From Azolla pinnata (taxonomy: Eukaryota > Streptophyta > Polypodiopsida > Salviniales > Salviniaceae): a stretch of DNA of 64,000 nt. Below are positions 1 to 13,954 of this stretch, in pieces. The notes below the pieces were generated by a model that did not search any database, had not been told where the DNA came from, and saw only the letters and a program-made list of their open reading frames with translations. Position 1 is the first letter of the stretch; the number at the start of each line of letters is the position of its first letter. The translations under genes were made by a program, and so were the position numbers. Location of the stretch: NCBI GenBank assembly GCA_037176905.1, contig JBBBWG010031308.1:9605-73604 (forward strand). The letters run 5' to 3'.

Positions 1-42
1 GCATCCATACAAACGCTCATCATCATGGATTCATTCATATGG

Positions 43-90
43 GCATGCATGCATGCATGCAGATATACATGCATGCATGCATGCAATGCA
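43..90. repeat. TGCA tetranucleotide tract
   Basis: Interrupted run of the self-complementary TGCA unit upstream of the first gene. The same unit recurs at about 14570-14820, 50765-50792 and 52287-52303, so it is a general simple-repeat type of this genome. No function is visible. Confidence 0.85.
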
Positions 91-392
91 TTCATAGATG
101 TTCCTTTGGAGATCAAATTGATGGGGGCCCAATTTGCTTTTCTTTTTTAGTTCCATTCAGTGAGGAAGAAGGAAAGTTGGGTGGCTCTGTTTCCTCCCAT
201 CTATGTACATTCCTATCATTCACATGCAAAGTCCACATACACTCTGCTTCTCAGTTCCTGGGCCTTGCTCATCTGCTTGCATCTCCTGAGCTCGAGCTCT
301 AATCAGGCAACCTTTGCATTGCTGTATTCAACTGTTTTTTTGTTGCTCATCCCCTGTTCTTAGCAGTTTTTTTGTTTCTTTTTTTTGGCCAG

Positions 393-3300
393 ATGGAGAA
401 ACCATCGAGGAATGCTCAAGAAAATGGTAGGGATGATGATGATGATGATACTGAGTACTTCACAGCGCCCATCAGAGGTGAACGAAAGAGCTTTCCCCTT
501 AATCCATTGGTTGTATGGCTAAGCTTCTCAATGGCAGAAACATTTCGTTAGCGATCAGTTATGTATATGCCATAATCTAGTAGACAGTAATAAAACAAGC
601 TTTCTCGGGGGGTTATTGGCATACAATTCAATGTCCGAACACGGTCGATTTCTCAATTTTCATATTCATCAGCATTGGATGGCTTATGCTCCCATGCTTG
701 CAAATACATACATACATGGGAAAATTCAATACAAAGCATTGGGCAAAGTTAAATGAGCACAAAGGCTCATCCTAATCGGGGTGAACTTCAAAAGCTTCTT
801 CATATGCCAATGTCATATAAGAATGCAAGTAGAACAGAACGATCCCTATCATAATTGTTAAATTTGATCGATGATTTCTCAAAGTTCATGTGTAGCTGTG
901 AAATGAGTGTATTCCTTCCATTTGGGTGGGTTTATTCACAGTATCATCTCTCTGAGAATAGGCACCAAATGCTGGGAACGAATGTGAAACCAAAATCAAT
1001 TCTGTATAATTAACAAGAAGAATAAGTACACTTTATGTTAGGCACCTTGTTTGAAGATATAGAGTAATACTTTAAAAGTTTATGTTCTTATCAATGCCGG
1101 CCCTGAATAATTGGGTTCAGGGTTTAGGCATTAGTTCTCATTTAGTATTTATCCATACCCATTTTTGCTTTTATTGAGGATGGGTTTGTTTTATTTATAT
1201 GTACACAGCCCCCGTCTTTTCTGGTTTTCTTCTCAAATTGTTTACATGGATCCTCGAGAACAAAGTGATCGGACTTTTAGCACTAAACCATTTGAAGAAA
1301 AATAACTTGATAACCAAGGTAAAGCATCTGGGGCTTCAAGGAATAAACACTGGCAGTAAAGTTGCTGGTAGAGTTGATGTTTCCTTACTAATGCATGTGA
1401 AATACATACATTTTGGACAGTTCTTCACCAAGACTCAATACAATGAACCCCCAATGAACATACCCAGATTCCCCATAAAAGGTGGGAAAGATTTTTATTC
1501 TAATTCACTTGCGTATTTTGTACTAGAAAAGGCTCATAATTTAGAAGATTGCAACGGTTTGTTTTCATTTTCTTTTCAGCTTTGGAGGAACCTTATGTGA
1601 TCCAGTTAAATCCTGTACTCTCACCGATCAAGCGGCTGGAGTCTGTATTAGAATGTTTGGCATCATCATCTTCTTCTTCACCATTATCTTCTAGCGGTGC
1701 ATCTGAAGGGTTCCATCATTGGACAATCCTGGATTACTACTCGGCATACACATCTCAGAAAACCACGCCTTCAAAAGTTCAGATCCATTACTAGATGATT
1801 TCGGCTGTTACTCATTTTCTCTTTAAACATTCATGTGCACTTCTTTTTTCTTGTTTCCCGCCCCCCATTCTTTCAACTTCTTGGGCATACAAAATTAATT
1901 TTCTCTGTGATCCATTTGATATCAGGTGGTGGTTAATTTCCTAAATGCATTCAAGGCTTCTCATGAACCGGCTCCTGGCATGGGATTTTTTATCAGCTGT
2001 TATGAAGAGGATGTTATCAAACAGGGTGAACTATCTACAGCTCGTTATCAAAAAGGTCTCCTTATCCACATTCTCCTTGCATTTTTATGAAATTGATGGA
2101 AAAAGCATGATTTTATCAAATCCAAAATTTGATTGCAGAAATGAATGGTAGCTTGTCTATAACTATCACTTATACGAGAAAACAAGTAATGCTAAAGTTA
2201 GCAATGTCTGTTTATACGGCCAATTTCATCAGCTCAGAAGTTTTTGTGTTTTTGGCACTCAACTGACATTTATTCCCTGCTTCTATGATCTTTTGTTTCG
2301 GTTTTTTTCTTTTGCATATGTTCTGAGATATCATTTTCCATACAGGTGAACCATTATCGATATTGGATGGAGTATTGATAGCAGTGAAAGATGAGATTGA
2401 CTGCTTACCGTATCCAACTTCGGGTAAATGTTATCACTTTTTTATGTATCTCAATACCTGTTTTGTGTATCCTATATTCGGTCAAAGGATTTTTAAAAGA
2501 TATTATTTGAAATGATTTGTCAAATATTTAGTAGAGTAAAGAAGAATTTACATGGCCATCGGTACTTGATCAGGTGGCTCAAAATGGCTGCCACATACGC
2601 GCAAAGTTAAAGAGGATGCTGAATGTGTAAAGCATTTGCGTGATTGCGGTGCCATACTTGTTGGAAAGACGAACATGCATGAACTTGGATCCGGAATCAG
2701 TGGCATCAATCCACATTACGGGTTACGGACTTACCTGCTACATTTGTGTTCTCGTTTGTTTGCTTGCATTTCTTTAAGAAGAATGCTTCAGGAATATGCA
2801 CGGAAGGAGATGATGATTGCTAGACCTAATGCATATATAAGTTTCCTCAAACCTTTTATTGGAAACCCTATGAAGCTTTATACAAAGCTTTCATTTTGCT
2901 TACGTCAACTTTTTGCTCATACAACCTTTATTATTCGGGATGTATTCAGCATCGTTCATATGAAACTGGTATTGATGGTATAAGGAGATTTATTAGTAAC
3001 CTATCAATGGTAATTGCATAATTTATATGGCTGTTTGTGTAATCGGTGTCAGAGCAGCACCTCTATTAAAATCCTAGTTCAACATAGGCTCTCTTTACTT
3101 CAGCTTCCAAGGGAACTTTACCTGCTCTGGCCTCGTTCCATTTGTGATATGAATATTGAAGTTAACGACCTCACATTTTTCTCTATAATGTCACTCCCAA
3201 TATAACATTGTAGTGCTCGTATGTATGTTTTAGAATATGTATATTTTTGGCACGACTATTCCTCTTTCCTCCTTTATCTTTAGCTGATCTGGTGGTTTCT

Positions 3301-6300
3301 GTCATGTTGTTTTGTAAAGTGAAACTATGGTTTGAGTTTATGGGAATAAATGTTTCTTTCCCTCATGTTATCCGGGAACCAAATTTAGACTTTGTGGAGG
3401 GTTCTATAATTTAGTTCTTTTTGTGTGCCTGCCGTCATTAATTAAAACATTTTCGGGTATTTGATGTGGCTTGTCACGGTATTCTATTTTTCTACTTGGC
3501 ATCATTTGTAACTTGTAATGTCTATGCCCACCCGTTGTCCACTGCACACATACATAGACATTTATGGTTTTCATGTATGGTTGTAGACATTTACTAAAAC
3601 ACCTCAACACTTTCTCTTGATGTAAATTTGCAGTGCTTCTAGAAATCCATATGATAAAAGTAGATTTTCAGGGGGATCATCTGGTGGTTCAGCTGCCGTA
3701 GTTGCGGCTGGGCTGTGTCCAGTTGCACTTGGTGTTGATGGTGGAGGTATACCAGCAACATAGTTTCTTCTCCCGTTTTCCTGTTAATTCTTTCCTTTCG
3801 CCTTATGCTTGACATATGTTGCAACAAAGTTACAAACCCACCTAATTATTTTTGTGTGTAGATATTACTCACCCACAGAGTAGAAGCCCTAATGCCTTGT
3901 ATAAATTGCCTAGCAATGATGAATTTCCATACAACTTAGCTTAAATCCTCTTCAATTCGACATGGGTGGTTTCCTAGATTTATGTCTCCCAGAACAAGTT
4001 CATAAGCTGGAAGCATCACGCGCTATAGCAATAGCTTTTTTCTTTTCACCCAATCTGGAATCTTCTGCCGTGTCACTAAAAGCATTTCTCTGTCACAAAG
4101 AGGGAAGTTCACCACTATAGTAACGCTTAACCTTTTCTGTTTCCTTGATTTTCAACCTTCTTGCCCTATCACTAGGATTATTTCTCTGTACTCACAATGC
4201 GAATGTCAAATTGCAAGTACCACTTGGAAACATAAAAAATTATTTACCTATGTAGACTTCTTCCACTTCACTGTCATTTTCTGAAGACCTTTGAGGAAAA
4301 CAAAAATATGATCTTTCTTGTTACTTTTTTGACTCTTTTATGGAATTTGAAAACTTCGTAGATTTCAGCAATTATACTTTTATCAACATATCGAACATCT
4401 TCATGTTATCATTAGTGCTATTTACCTCTTTTCTTTTTTTGTGCAATGTGAAAAAAGTACAATCAATTCTAGGAAATCTAACTATTTACCCTGCTTGATG
4501 ATAGGGTCAGTACGAATCCCATCAGCTCTGTGTGGGATAATAGGACTCAAGGGAACTTTTGGCAGGGTTTCATCCAATGGGTATGACGTAGATCTGAAGA
4601 GTTCTATTTTTGTACTCCAGTAAGAATTTTTGTGCATTGCGTTGGTTTTCTAAGCGTTACACGCACTGCAAAGTGGATCAAAGATTCAGCTATATGAATA
4701 GTTCAGATCCAACCAACATTAGAATGCATTTGAAATTTCACTTATTATCCATTCATCAATCGTTTATACCTTCATTATGTAGAGTATTGCCATTCAATTG
4801 GAGTCTCGGAGCAGTTGGAATACATGCAACTACGGTGGAGGATGCATTAATAATGTTAGATTAATCTTATATTCAGTATTTTATTCAAGAGTTATTATTT
4901 CACTCTTTATAAAAACTCTGAATTTCTCTTGTCGTCTATAACTCAGGTATACTGTGATACATGGATTAGGTTCAAATGAGAACGTTTATTCGACGCCGGT
5001 ATATTGGATGAGATGAATTATTTGAACTTTCAGTTTTATGCATTGGAGTTGATATTTATTTTTACGTAAGTGTAACTATTGACTATCTGACATTGTTGAT
5101 ATTTGGCCACATTTTGATGCTTCTATCATGTTACAACAGCCTCCAGCCAACATACCACGCCTTACAAGAATCCCAGAAAGTGAGAACTTGATAAGCAACA
5201 TCAAATTTGCTAAGTATACCAAGGTGCAATGCACTGACATGACTCGTTTTTTTATAAAGAAAAATCGCAATTCTCACTTAGAGCCTCCAAAAGTAAAGGG
5301 ACGTCATCAAAATTGCTAATAGTGTCTTTTTAAGACCTTTTTCCTTTCTCATTATGGTTTATCACGTTCAATGCCAAATTGCTGTGACAGTGGTTCGAAG
5401 ATTGTGATGGTCCAGTCTATAAAGCTTGCTTGAATGCATTGAAGGAGCTACAAAATTGTTACAATTGCAAGGTTTGATTATATATACACCCATCCACCAG
5501 ATCATGTTTTATGTAACCATTAATAATATGTAGTGACTGAAAAGTGTCTTATTTTTTATGTGATGAATCAAGGTAGTTGAAGTTACGATACCTGAGATCG
5601 AGCAAATGAGACGTGCACATTATATCACAATAGGATCAGAAATGATTACCTCACTTGGTATTGACTACACGAAGTGGTAAGACCGTAAAACTTTGTTTGC
5701 AATGATATTGAAATTCAAGAGAAAATTTGAATGGGAAACTGCATGGTCATGGGTATCTACAAATCCTATAAAAAAAACCTGTCTCTACAATCCTCAATTT
5801 TATCCTTGGAAAAGGTAGAAAGAGGATATTATAGAGAGAACAAGTGAGTAAATGAGATGGGTATTTGTGGGAATTTTCTAAAATCCCCTGAGGGTATTCG
5901 CTATTTTATTTTTGGAGAAGTGGTTTAGGTTTTACGTTTTAGGATTAGGATCTCATGAAGGAAACAAGAATTGATTTGCCCAAAATTTACCTCAAGTAAT
6001 TTGTGGTTGTGACACAACATCATATTGGTATGAAATGAAATATGCAGGGGCAAAGAGGTCTCCGGCATGGATACGAGGGCAGGATTAGCTATGTATGCAT
6101 GCTTTACTGGTCGTGAATATATTGCGGCTCAGAAAATGAGGTGCTGCTTCAAATGTCTATGATCACCATCATGCATGTCTGTATGTGTATTCTATGTAGA
6201 TATTCTTGGGTAATTGGTCTGGGAATGCAAAGTTTTTGTGGTTTGGTAAAATACTGTATTATATATGTACACATATATTTCTTCTTCTGTAATGCTACTA

Positions 6301-8160
6301 GGTATCGGCAAATGCTCCGTCACATGGAGATCTTTAAGAAAGCTGATATCATCGTTACTCCATCAACAGGGTGAGCTAACTTGCACATCATCATTTGCCT
6401 GTCTTCTAATGATTTGTGTACATGAATCCCAAAACCATGAAACTGATGAAAAACTCAGGGTTTAGGGTGACCATTTTGAACTTAAGAGTTGAAGTTTCTA
6501 AAACATATAAAGAACTAAGAGGTTTTTGGAACATTTATAAACAAAGGGCTACAGCAAAGCATGTGACAAAGAAAGCTACTGATGTTGGGGAGCTCGACTA
6601 TGTCCTTGGAGGTGAAAATATAACTCTCTTTTTCTGCTGTCCTTTAGTCTTACATTATTCCTGTTCTTACAATTGGTTGGTGTAACTCCCTAAATCAGGA
6701 AAGCTTACAAATTACCAGATCGGCGCCAATCTACTCGGATTTCCTGCAATCACAATACCAGTAACATACATGAAACTATACTATCCATATCCGTATCCGT
6801 ATCCATATCTGTATTTGTGTCAGTATCCATGTTTGGATGCATATGTATGTTTGTTTCTGCTTATGTTCAGTCCTCTGTGGAGCATCAACAACTTATTTGT
6901 CTATCTATAGATTGGAGCTCTTCATGCAAAGATTTAACTGAATTATATATATGTTTTCTTTTTTGTGTGCATGAAACGTAGGTTGGTTATGATGATGAGG
7001 GTATGCCCATTGGGATCCAGTTTATGGGGCCCCCTTGGTCGGAAGCGACATTATTAAGGATTGCCTTTGCATTGGAGGTAAAAACTCGATTAAATTACTC
7101 ACCATTTCACTTATGGGCACAATATAGAGTCATGGCCACCTACACAACATTTCGATTTTTTTACTTTTTACACATCAAGTCTTCAAAAATCACCCACCTT
7201 TGCCACACACACACACACACACAACTAGGCCAAAAAACTGTACGCCAAATACAGTATGTTCGTTCTTGCCTTCTTGACATTGCCCTTTATGGACACAAAC
7301 ACACTCCTCTTGGATAGTTATCCTTTTAGACATAGCTATCCACTTTGTCAAACATGCACAGGGTCGCAATCAAAACATTCAAGTTTGACTGTGTATAATG
7401 CTCAATAGGTGAATCAACATCAAAGGTTTGTTTGGCCGAATATTGATACATCTAAATTTCCTGTTCTGTGAAATTTGAGCCACCCCACAAAAAAGCACAG
7501 TTGAACCTTGAAATCCGAGACAACATTCGCCAAATGCAAGTGAATCCCAAAGACTTCCTCCCCTCCTCAAATTTGTGTCAAGGTCGAAGTATAATCAGAT
7601 CATCAAATATGATTATTTTTGGTTTTGATAAATATTAACAAGCTGAACCACGATACAACATGCGATCCAATATTGTGAAGTGACCCAACCCAATTAGAGA
7701 AGTAGGCAGGCTTGTAAGCTAGAGAGAACACAAGACTAAGACAGGATACTAAGGTTTGTGTATGAGTCATATGTTTAATGCACCAGAGAATAATAATTAA
7801 GGGGACTTCCTGGAGCAATTCATATCAGTTAATACATTTTTCTGGATTAGAAATTCAAGCAAGCATGCTTTCAGACTCTAGTAAAATTTGAGCCTCTAAT
7901 CCACTTACAGCTGGTCTTATTGCTCATGCTTATACACAAACATTGTATAGGAATCTCCCCAATCAGTAAATTTTGCTAAAACATTATGCATTTGTAAGCA
8001 GATTCCTACAGGCACAGATACATGTTTTTAGGAGAACATATATTTGAAGTATTTTGCTAATTGAGGCACAAACATTGATGTCTATTGTTTACAGAAGCTA
8101 GTCATGGCTAAGATGACGCAACCGCAAGTTTACTACAACATGTTGCAAGATGTGTGCTAA
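393..8160 (+). CDS. FAAH: fatty acid amide hydrolase (amidase signature family)
   Basis: Serine hydrolase of the amidase-signature family; plant FAAH cleaves N-acylethanolamines to ethanolamine and fatty acid on internal membranes. I read 20 exons: 393-477, 1209-1318, 1421-1481, 1580-1776, 1926-2055, 2346-2423, 2574-2721, 3634-3746, 4505-4580, 4783-4854, 4947-4998, 5140-5223, 5391-5471, 5573-5676, 6048-6140, 6302-6370, 6547-6611, 6699-6760, 6982-7077, 8095-8160. They join in phase to 613 residues; Arabidopsis FAAH has 607. The triad is visible: Lys209 in [11 protein letters not shown], Ser285 in [11 protein letters not shown] and the nucleophile Ser309 in [13 protein letters not shown], with the spacing of the Arabidopsis enzyme. 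The C-terminal [17 protein letters not shown] block is intact. The N-terminus (residues 1-30) is short and acidic and differs from Arabidopsis. The last exon codes only 21 residues after a 1 kb intron. Family assignment is firm; substrate preference is inferred. Confidence 0.93.
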
Positions 8161-9712
8161 TCCAAAATAAAGGAACACCAGAATTTTTAAATGGTATTAC
8201 TAAATGTACACTAAGTTTAAGCTGTAAAGGTTAATAACAAAGTTTCCTTTATCATAAAACACAAAATTTGTTATATGTTTTTTGTTTGCTCTGGTATCCA
8301 TCTTTTATGGCAACTTGTTCAAAGACCTGCAATTTCAAAAACAAAACCTCGTAACCTTTTTCTTCAACATACCTTAAGCAAATTATATGATACATATGAT
8401 TTCTGTTTGTTTACGATGTATTGCATATGCGAGTTGTGAGAAAAATTGAGAAGAGAAAAATTAACTTGCTCTCTGACCAAGGATAAGAACATCAAAGGAA
8501 CACGGTCATACACGTGTACCGCATGACCCAAGGAATTGCATTCAGAGCAGTGACCACATAGAGCGATCTTTCCAATGCCCCTTCAGCTTTTAAAGAAATG
8601 AAATGATCAGGAGATCATTAATGGCTGATAGATATTCTTGTGCAGTACATGGCATACTACAAATTCTTAATATTATTATGATTTAGAGTCGACACCAACA
8701 AATCATTACAATGCTTCTGACAAAGTTAAATTTGTTTCAAGGTACAAGGGCTTCAAAACGTCACAAACAACAATTCTAATGTAAGGGAATAAATGATTTG
8801 TCAATCGTGTGGGCAGTAGACTGATAAAGATAATGACAGTAGAGAGAACAATGACTACAGCAGTTAAGTGAGAAATTGTGCATGAATCATTTCATTGTGA
8901 CCGTATACAGCTTCATCAATAACTTGGGATACCACGGACTCTTCTTGTATTTTCGTTCTTGTTGGTTAACATGATTTCGGTTTGGGATGAGAGCAACAAA
9001 CGGTTACGATGATTGTGAGAAAATCATTTTATACATAATCAAAATTCAGGTAATACCAATTAATTTACTTTCAATCATTACATCCTTTTCCTTCTGATCA
9101 GCAACAAAATGAGTTTCCAAGTGGCCAGAACAAAATGGATTTTTAAATGTACAGGAGGGAAGAATAAATGATTTTGACAATGAATCGGGTGAGTGAATGA
9201 TTCATCAGTTGAGTAGCATTAGTAGTTAGGCATTGGTTGGAAAGCGGCTTTTCTGCTCATGCATAGAAGCTTTTCCTTACCACCAAAGAATGAAGTTACA
9301 AATAAAGCAAAGCCATAAAAAGAATGGTGTTTTATATGCTAGAGTTATGGGAAAGTATTGGGATGATGATTTGCTGTGAAGAGAAAACAAAAGAAAATTG
9401 AGCTTCTTTTTACGTGGCTGTAGGAGGAGGCAGGGCAACTTGCTTTGTGCATGCTTTTCTTGCTCTTGAGAGATGGAATTTGGGCTCTTTGGGGACGGTT
9501 AGCTTCTTGTTAGACCTTTAAAAGATACAAAAGAGGAGAGATGAGAATCCTGAATCAATACTGAATAAAAAAGGCTGATCAGAAAATCTGTTAAATGTAT
9601 ATATATGTTTGTCCATGTATATGTATAAAGGAGTCCTGGAGGCATGAATTCCCTCACACATACATCACACCTGTCGTATCACACAAACACACACATGCAA
9701 ATCAATTCTTTT
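8161..9712. other. intergenic, no gene seen
   Basis: AT-rich spacer between the convergent FAAH and uncharacterised genes. It must hold both 3' UTRs. I see no long reading frame with a family signature and no clear repeat. Confidence 0.6.
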
Positions 9713-12700
9713 TTACCGTTGTGGCCGGAATGGCTGGCTAAATGACGGCATCCGCAAGGCATGATGATGATAGCTAACATCCTGGTTTGATGGTTCTTCC
9801 TTCTTTCCAAATCCATTCTCCTTTAGAGCGATCCTCTCCTAAATAAAACAAAACCAATGATGCAATCCATTACAAAAATCAAGAAGATGGACAGATTTCC
9901 CACAACGAATTATGCTGTTGTTAGGATATTTTCAGGTTTCTGAGGAAGAAGAGTCTTACTTCCGTCCGAAACCGGAAGGGCTTAAATATCGGTTGGGTGG
10001 TTGAGCTTTTCAGCTTCTTATGTTGCTCCTTGCATGAATCGTTACTGATTATCATGCTGTGATTCATCATGCCTTTGATTGGCGACCGTTTCATCAACAA
10101 ATGGCTTTGATGGTAGCATGTTGAGGAAAAGAGAGGTCGAGTTTTGGAAAGCACCTGGATCATTTTTTTTGAACATATGGTATGTGAACATTAGTGATTG
10201 ATCAAATGGCTTGATCATGTTCACGAATCGCTGTGCTAATTCGTGCAGAAAAGAATGTGCATAGCATACTTGTATGTGACCATTCTTATGAGATTGATCC
10301 AAAGATTTTGATTGACAAATGGCTTCATGATATCTACAAAGTGCTGTGTTAGTCCGTGATGGAAAGGAAAAAACAAAAATAAAAATACCTTGTGCTCTTT
10401 GCTTGAGCAGTTCACTTTGAAGCTGAGCTCCGCGCTCTTCCTGAAACAATAGTCTTAAGTGTTTCTTCTTGGACCATAAAGCAAACAGATGGACATGTAG
10501 ACAGTGTGCAAAAACACGTAGAAGTTATAGATATGCAGGTATACATGTATTTTGTGTATATGATAATTAAAGAGACCTCTTTGTTCCTTGAGTTTTCCTC
10601 CACTTCTTCGGCGTTCGAAGCTTGGAAACATTATCCATCTCTTCTACACAACGCTCCTCATGGCCCTTGGCGCTCGAGGTTTCATCACTTACTGTTATTT
10701 GGTCCACCATATCATCTCGGTTCTCGCCACTGCAAGATTCCCCCTTTTTATTTGTTTCCACTGATCCATCGTCCTCCATACCGGGGAGATTCAAGCTCAT
10801 CAAAGACATCTGCAGTGAGCTCATCTCCAGTGCTTCTTTCCCTTCTTGTTCTTCTTCTTCTTCTTGTGCATCAACGACTACCTCAGCTTTCAACAACAAT
10901 GGCGATGGCGATACGTCCATTTGGCTATCACCTTCTCTATTTTTAGAAGAAAGAACCGCTGAGCTATGGCCAATTGTTCGAGAATTGGAGGATTTCCGAA
11001 CAGCTTGGGGAAGATTCGTCTTCTCGTGCCGGGGTAGACCGACTCTAGCTCCAGCACTCTTATCGTCCTCTTTTCGATTCGCTGCATCTCTGCATGAAGG
11101 TGCTTTCCGTAGAACACCGGAGCTTGCCTTATTAACATCACCAAGGTGAAGAAGACTGCGCATAGACCTCGCTGTGGTAGTCGCCGATTCGGCATCCTTT
11201 GATCTCTTCGACAATGCCATGGAAGAGGCCAACACATTCCTCCTTCCTCCTGCCCCCTGACTTTTGCATCCGATTGTGATAAGACTACTACTGCTGCTAA
11301 CAGTAGCTGTTGCTGTCATTGTTGCTGTAGTAGCAGTAGTAGTGGCAGTAATAGAACTAGAGTACTTGCTCGCCACATCCAGCACCCTCCGCGAGGCCCT
11401 GAAAGATTCTCCGAAAAGATTCCTCCCCCTTGGGGGGACCCTAGAGGATTCCCTGAGAAGATTCCTTCCCTTTTGGGTGACCCCAGAGATTTCTCCAAGG
11501 GCATTTTGAGCCCCGTGCAAGATTCCAGCAGATTCCCCTGCACGAGGATTCCTGGTTTGCTGGGAGGCCACCACACAGGAGGCATCGCCGAGAAGATTCC
11601 GAGCCTTTAGGGCAATACTTAAAGATTCTCCTGGGGGATTCCATGACTTCTGGGGAACTCCAGAAGCTTCTCGAGACGCATGATTGGATTTGTCCTCAAA
11701 CATCTTCATCTTCTTGTTATGCATCACTTCAGGGGCTTTACTGATCATGGGCATTTTCGATAATCCACCTTGAACCTTGTTCGGATTCTCGTTCTCAGCA
11801 GAATGTTGCTGCTGTAGCTGTTGCTGTTGTAGCCTCTTAGAATGATCTAGAAGCTTTTCGTATGTTCTAGATTTCTTTTCGGCGTTCTTGTTGAGCTCTG
11901 CTGCCATCTTCGACTGATGCGAAGTCGTTCTGTTCTTCGCAAAACTCTCCTTAATCTCTGAAACTGAGGAAACAGAGCATGATGATACCATAGCTCTTCC
12001 CTTCTTTCCACCAAACTCACTGTGCATTGAATAGAGATGACATGCATGCAGATTTTGCATGTACAGACATGAAGAAATAGAGAGGATTAGGAAGTGCAAT
12101 GCTTGCAGGAAATATATGAGTTGGAATCACACATAAGATTAGAATGCTTACATGACATTTGTAGGCTTCTTGGCTGCAGTTGGAGCTGGTTTTGGAACAG
12201 CAAGCATATCCTCCTATTTCAAGAAAAACAAGCTGCAACTTTTAGGGAAAAAGATGAAAGCAGAAACTGATCCAAACAATCCGGAGTAATAAGAATTTGG
12301 TTGCATGAATTAGAACAGCATAAAAAAAGGGGACATTTCTATCCATCTCGTACGCACATTAAGAAGCTCTTTGTGAGCATTGTAATGACAGAAAGATTTG
12401 CGATGGATTAGATTGAAAATGAAGGGCGAATTTTTCTGGATCAAAATGTAGGTAGTGAAATTTGGACTGTAATATCAAGCGTTTCTCACCTGAATTGCTT
12501 CAATCTTCTTGTTATGGTCAGTACATCCTGCAATGAAAATGGAGGCGAACAAATTGAATACTAACAGACTGAACAAAAAAAAAACATATTTGGATCAGCA
12601 GACAGAAGAGGAAGGAAGAGAGAAGGAAAAAAAGGGTAAACGAACCAGATTTCGCACAAAACCATTCGAAGTCATCGACAGGTTGGAGCGGGGCAGTAAA

Positions 12701-12793
12701 ATCGATCCACTTAGGAGCTTGGATGTTCTCGTAGAATTCATCCCTCACAAAGGTACGATCGATGGCATCCCAATCAATTTGCAAGCAATCCAT
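9713..12793 (-). CDS. uncharacterised plant protein with acidic/aromatic N-terminal box, possibly microtubule-related
   Basis: Six exons on the minus strand: 12646-12793, 12490-12527, 12152-12210 (or -12213), 10577-12019, 10389-10440, 9713-9838. The phases agree and give about 621 residues. The N-terminus carries a compact box, YENIQAPKWIDF followed by VDDFEWFCAKSGC, of the kind found in plant proteins annotated as TPX2- or futsch-like; the C-terminus ends in PFRPQR, which recalls a TPX2 motif. Neither is enough to assign a function. The middle is low complexity: a Gln run, Thr/Ala runs, and about six diverged copies of a 16-18 residue unit built on RNLLGES (genomic about 11390-11690), then an acidic Glu stretch. 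The start at 12793 is chosen because this Met opens the conserved box. The fifth exon (52 nt) reads RKSAELSFKV in the phase set by its neighbours; other frames of it are also open, so this exon is the weakest part. Confidence 0.65.
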
Positions 12794-12972
12794 TCCACCG
12801 AATTCCGAGGCAGGAAGGCAGCAAGCAACCGATTGCGGAACGGGGGCAGCTAAGAATCTAGGGCGTTTGCTTGTGTGTGGTCGATCTGGGGACTGCCCAA
12901 AATGGGGATTGGGCAGGGAGAGCCGAACAAAATCGGGTTTTGGGCGAGGATCAACGATTCCGAAGTCTGGAT

Positions 12973-13131
12973 GAAGAAAGAAGAAGAAGAAGAAGATGAT
13001 GATGACGAAGAAGAAGAAGAAGATGATGATGATGATGGAGAAGAAGAAGAAGAAGCTGCAGATGAACCAGAAGAAGAAGAAGAAGAAGAAGAAGAAGAAG
13101 AAGAAGAAGGCGATGGCGATGGCGATGGCGA
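12973..13131. repeat. GAA/GAT imperfect microsatellite in the 5' flank
   Basis: About 160 bases of GAA with GAT and GGCGAT interruptions, starting about 180 bases upstream of the start codon of the minus-strand gene; on the coding strand it reads as a CTT/ATC tract, probably 5' UTR or core promoter. Open frames through it code only Glu/Asp, Lys/Met or Ser/Leu runs and are not genes. Confidence 0.85.
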
Positions 13132-13954
13132 CACAGAGAGAGAGGGCAACGGTCGTGAGCAGAAGCAGAGTGGTGGGCGAATTGCTCTGTTTTCTTCCTT
13201 CCCTTTCCTTTCCTTTTTCCTAGCCGTTGTGTTGTTGGGCTGTTGTGGGTCAAATGGGCGGTTTCACACTTGGCCAGGCCAGGCCCATTTCTGGGAACAC
13301 TTGCAACAACAGCAGCAAGGGGCTCATTCATTATTTCATTGGTGCTGGTGCTGGTGCTTTGGGCCAGATGCCCAAATCTGTAACTGTCTCCCTTCTCTGC
13401 TATCGATGGATTCTGATCATGCTTGTCACAGCGACAGAAAGAGAGAAAGAGTGGAGTAGAAGCGAGAGTAGAGGATTAGCCGGTGGGCCTCCGCACAACG
13501 TCTGGCTCGATTCTGCATCGAGCTGCTGCTGCTTCCGTTACTGCTGCCGCCGGCTGAGATGGCTCGACAAACCGATCGCTAGCTTGCCGAGCGTTCTGAT
13601 GCGGCCGATCGATTCGCTCGGCTTCTTTGGCTGCGATTCCGATGGTGCAGTCCGGTCGAAGAAGCGGGATGGGCCGTTTCCATGCCGGAATTTTTTTTAC
13701 AAACATCTGGGGATCGAACGACGGCCACTTCTACGCCAGATTTCAAAAAACATATGGGTGATGATCGAAATTTGGCGCCATGGACGATCGACGACATGAT
13801 TTAGCGTGATTTGTTCTAACTCATGTTTTAATCAAGTAGGAAAGCACAGTGTGATTTGTTCCGATTCATGTTTGGGTCATCCTAGCGAAAGAAAAAAAAT
13901 ATGTTTACTTATAATTATTGATTTCCATGGCATGTCTTCTTTGATAAGGTACTA

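Noticed and set aside
43-363. Overlapping open frames of 67-87 residues at the left edge
   Set aside because: Partly coded by a TGCA repeat, no motif, directly in front of the FAAH start; probably promoter and leader.
12875-13459. 194-residue acidic open frame upstream of the minus-strand gene
   Set aside because: It is produced by the GAA/GAT microsatellite; no motif or splice support outside the repeat.
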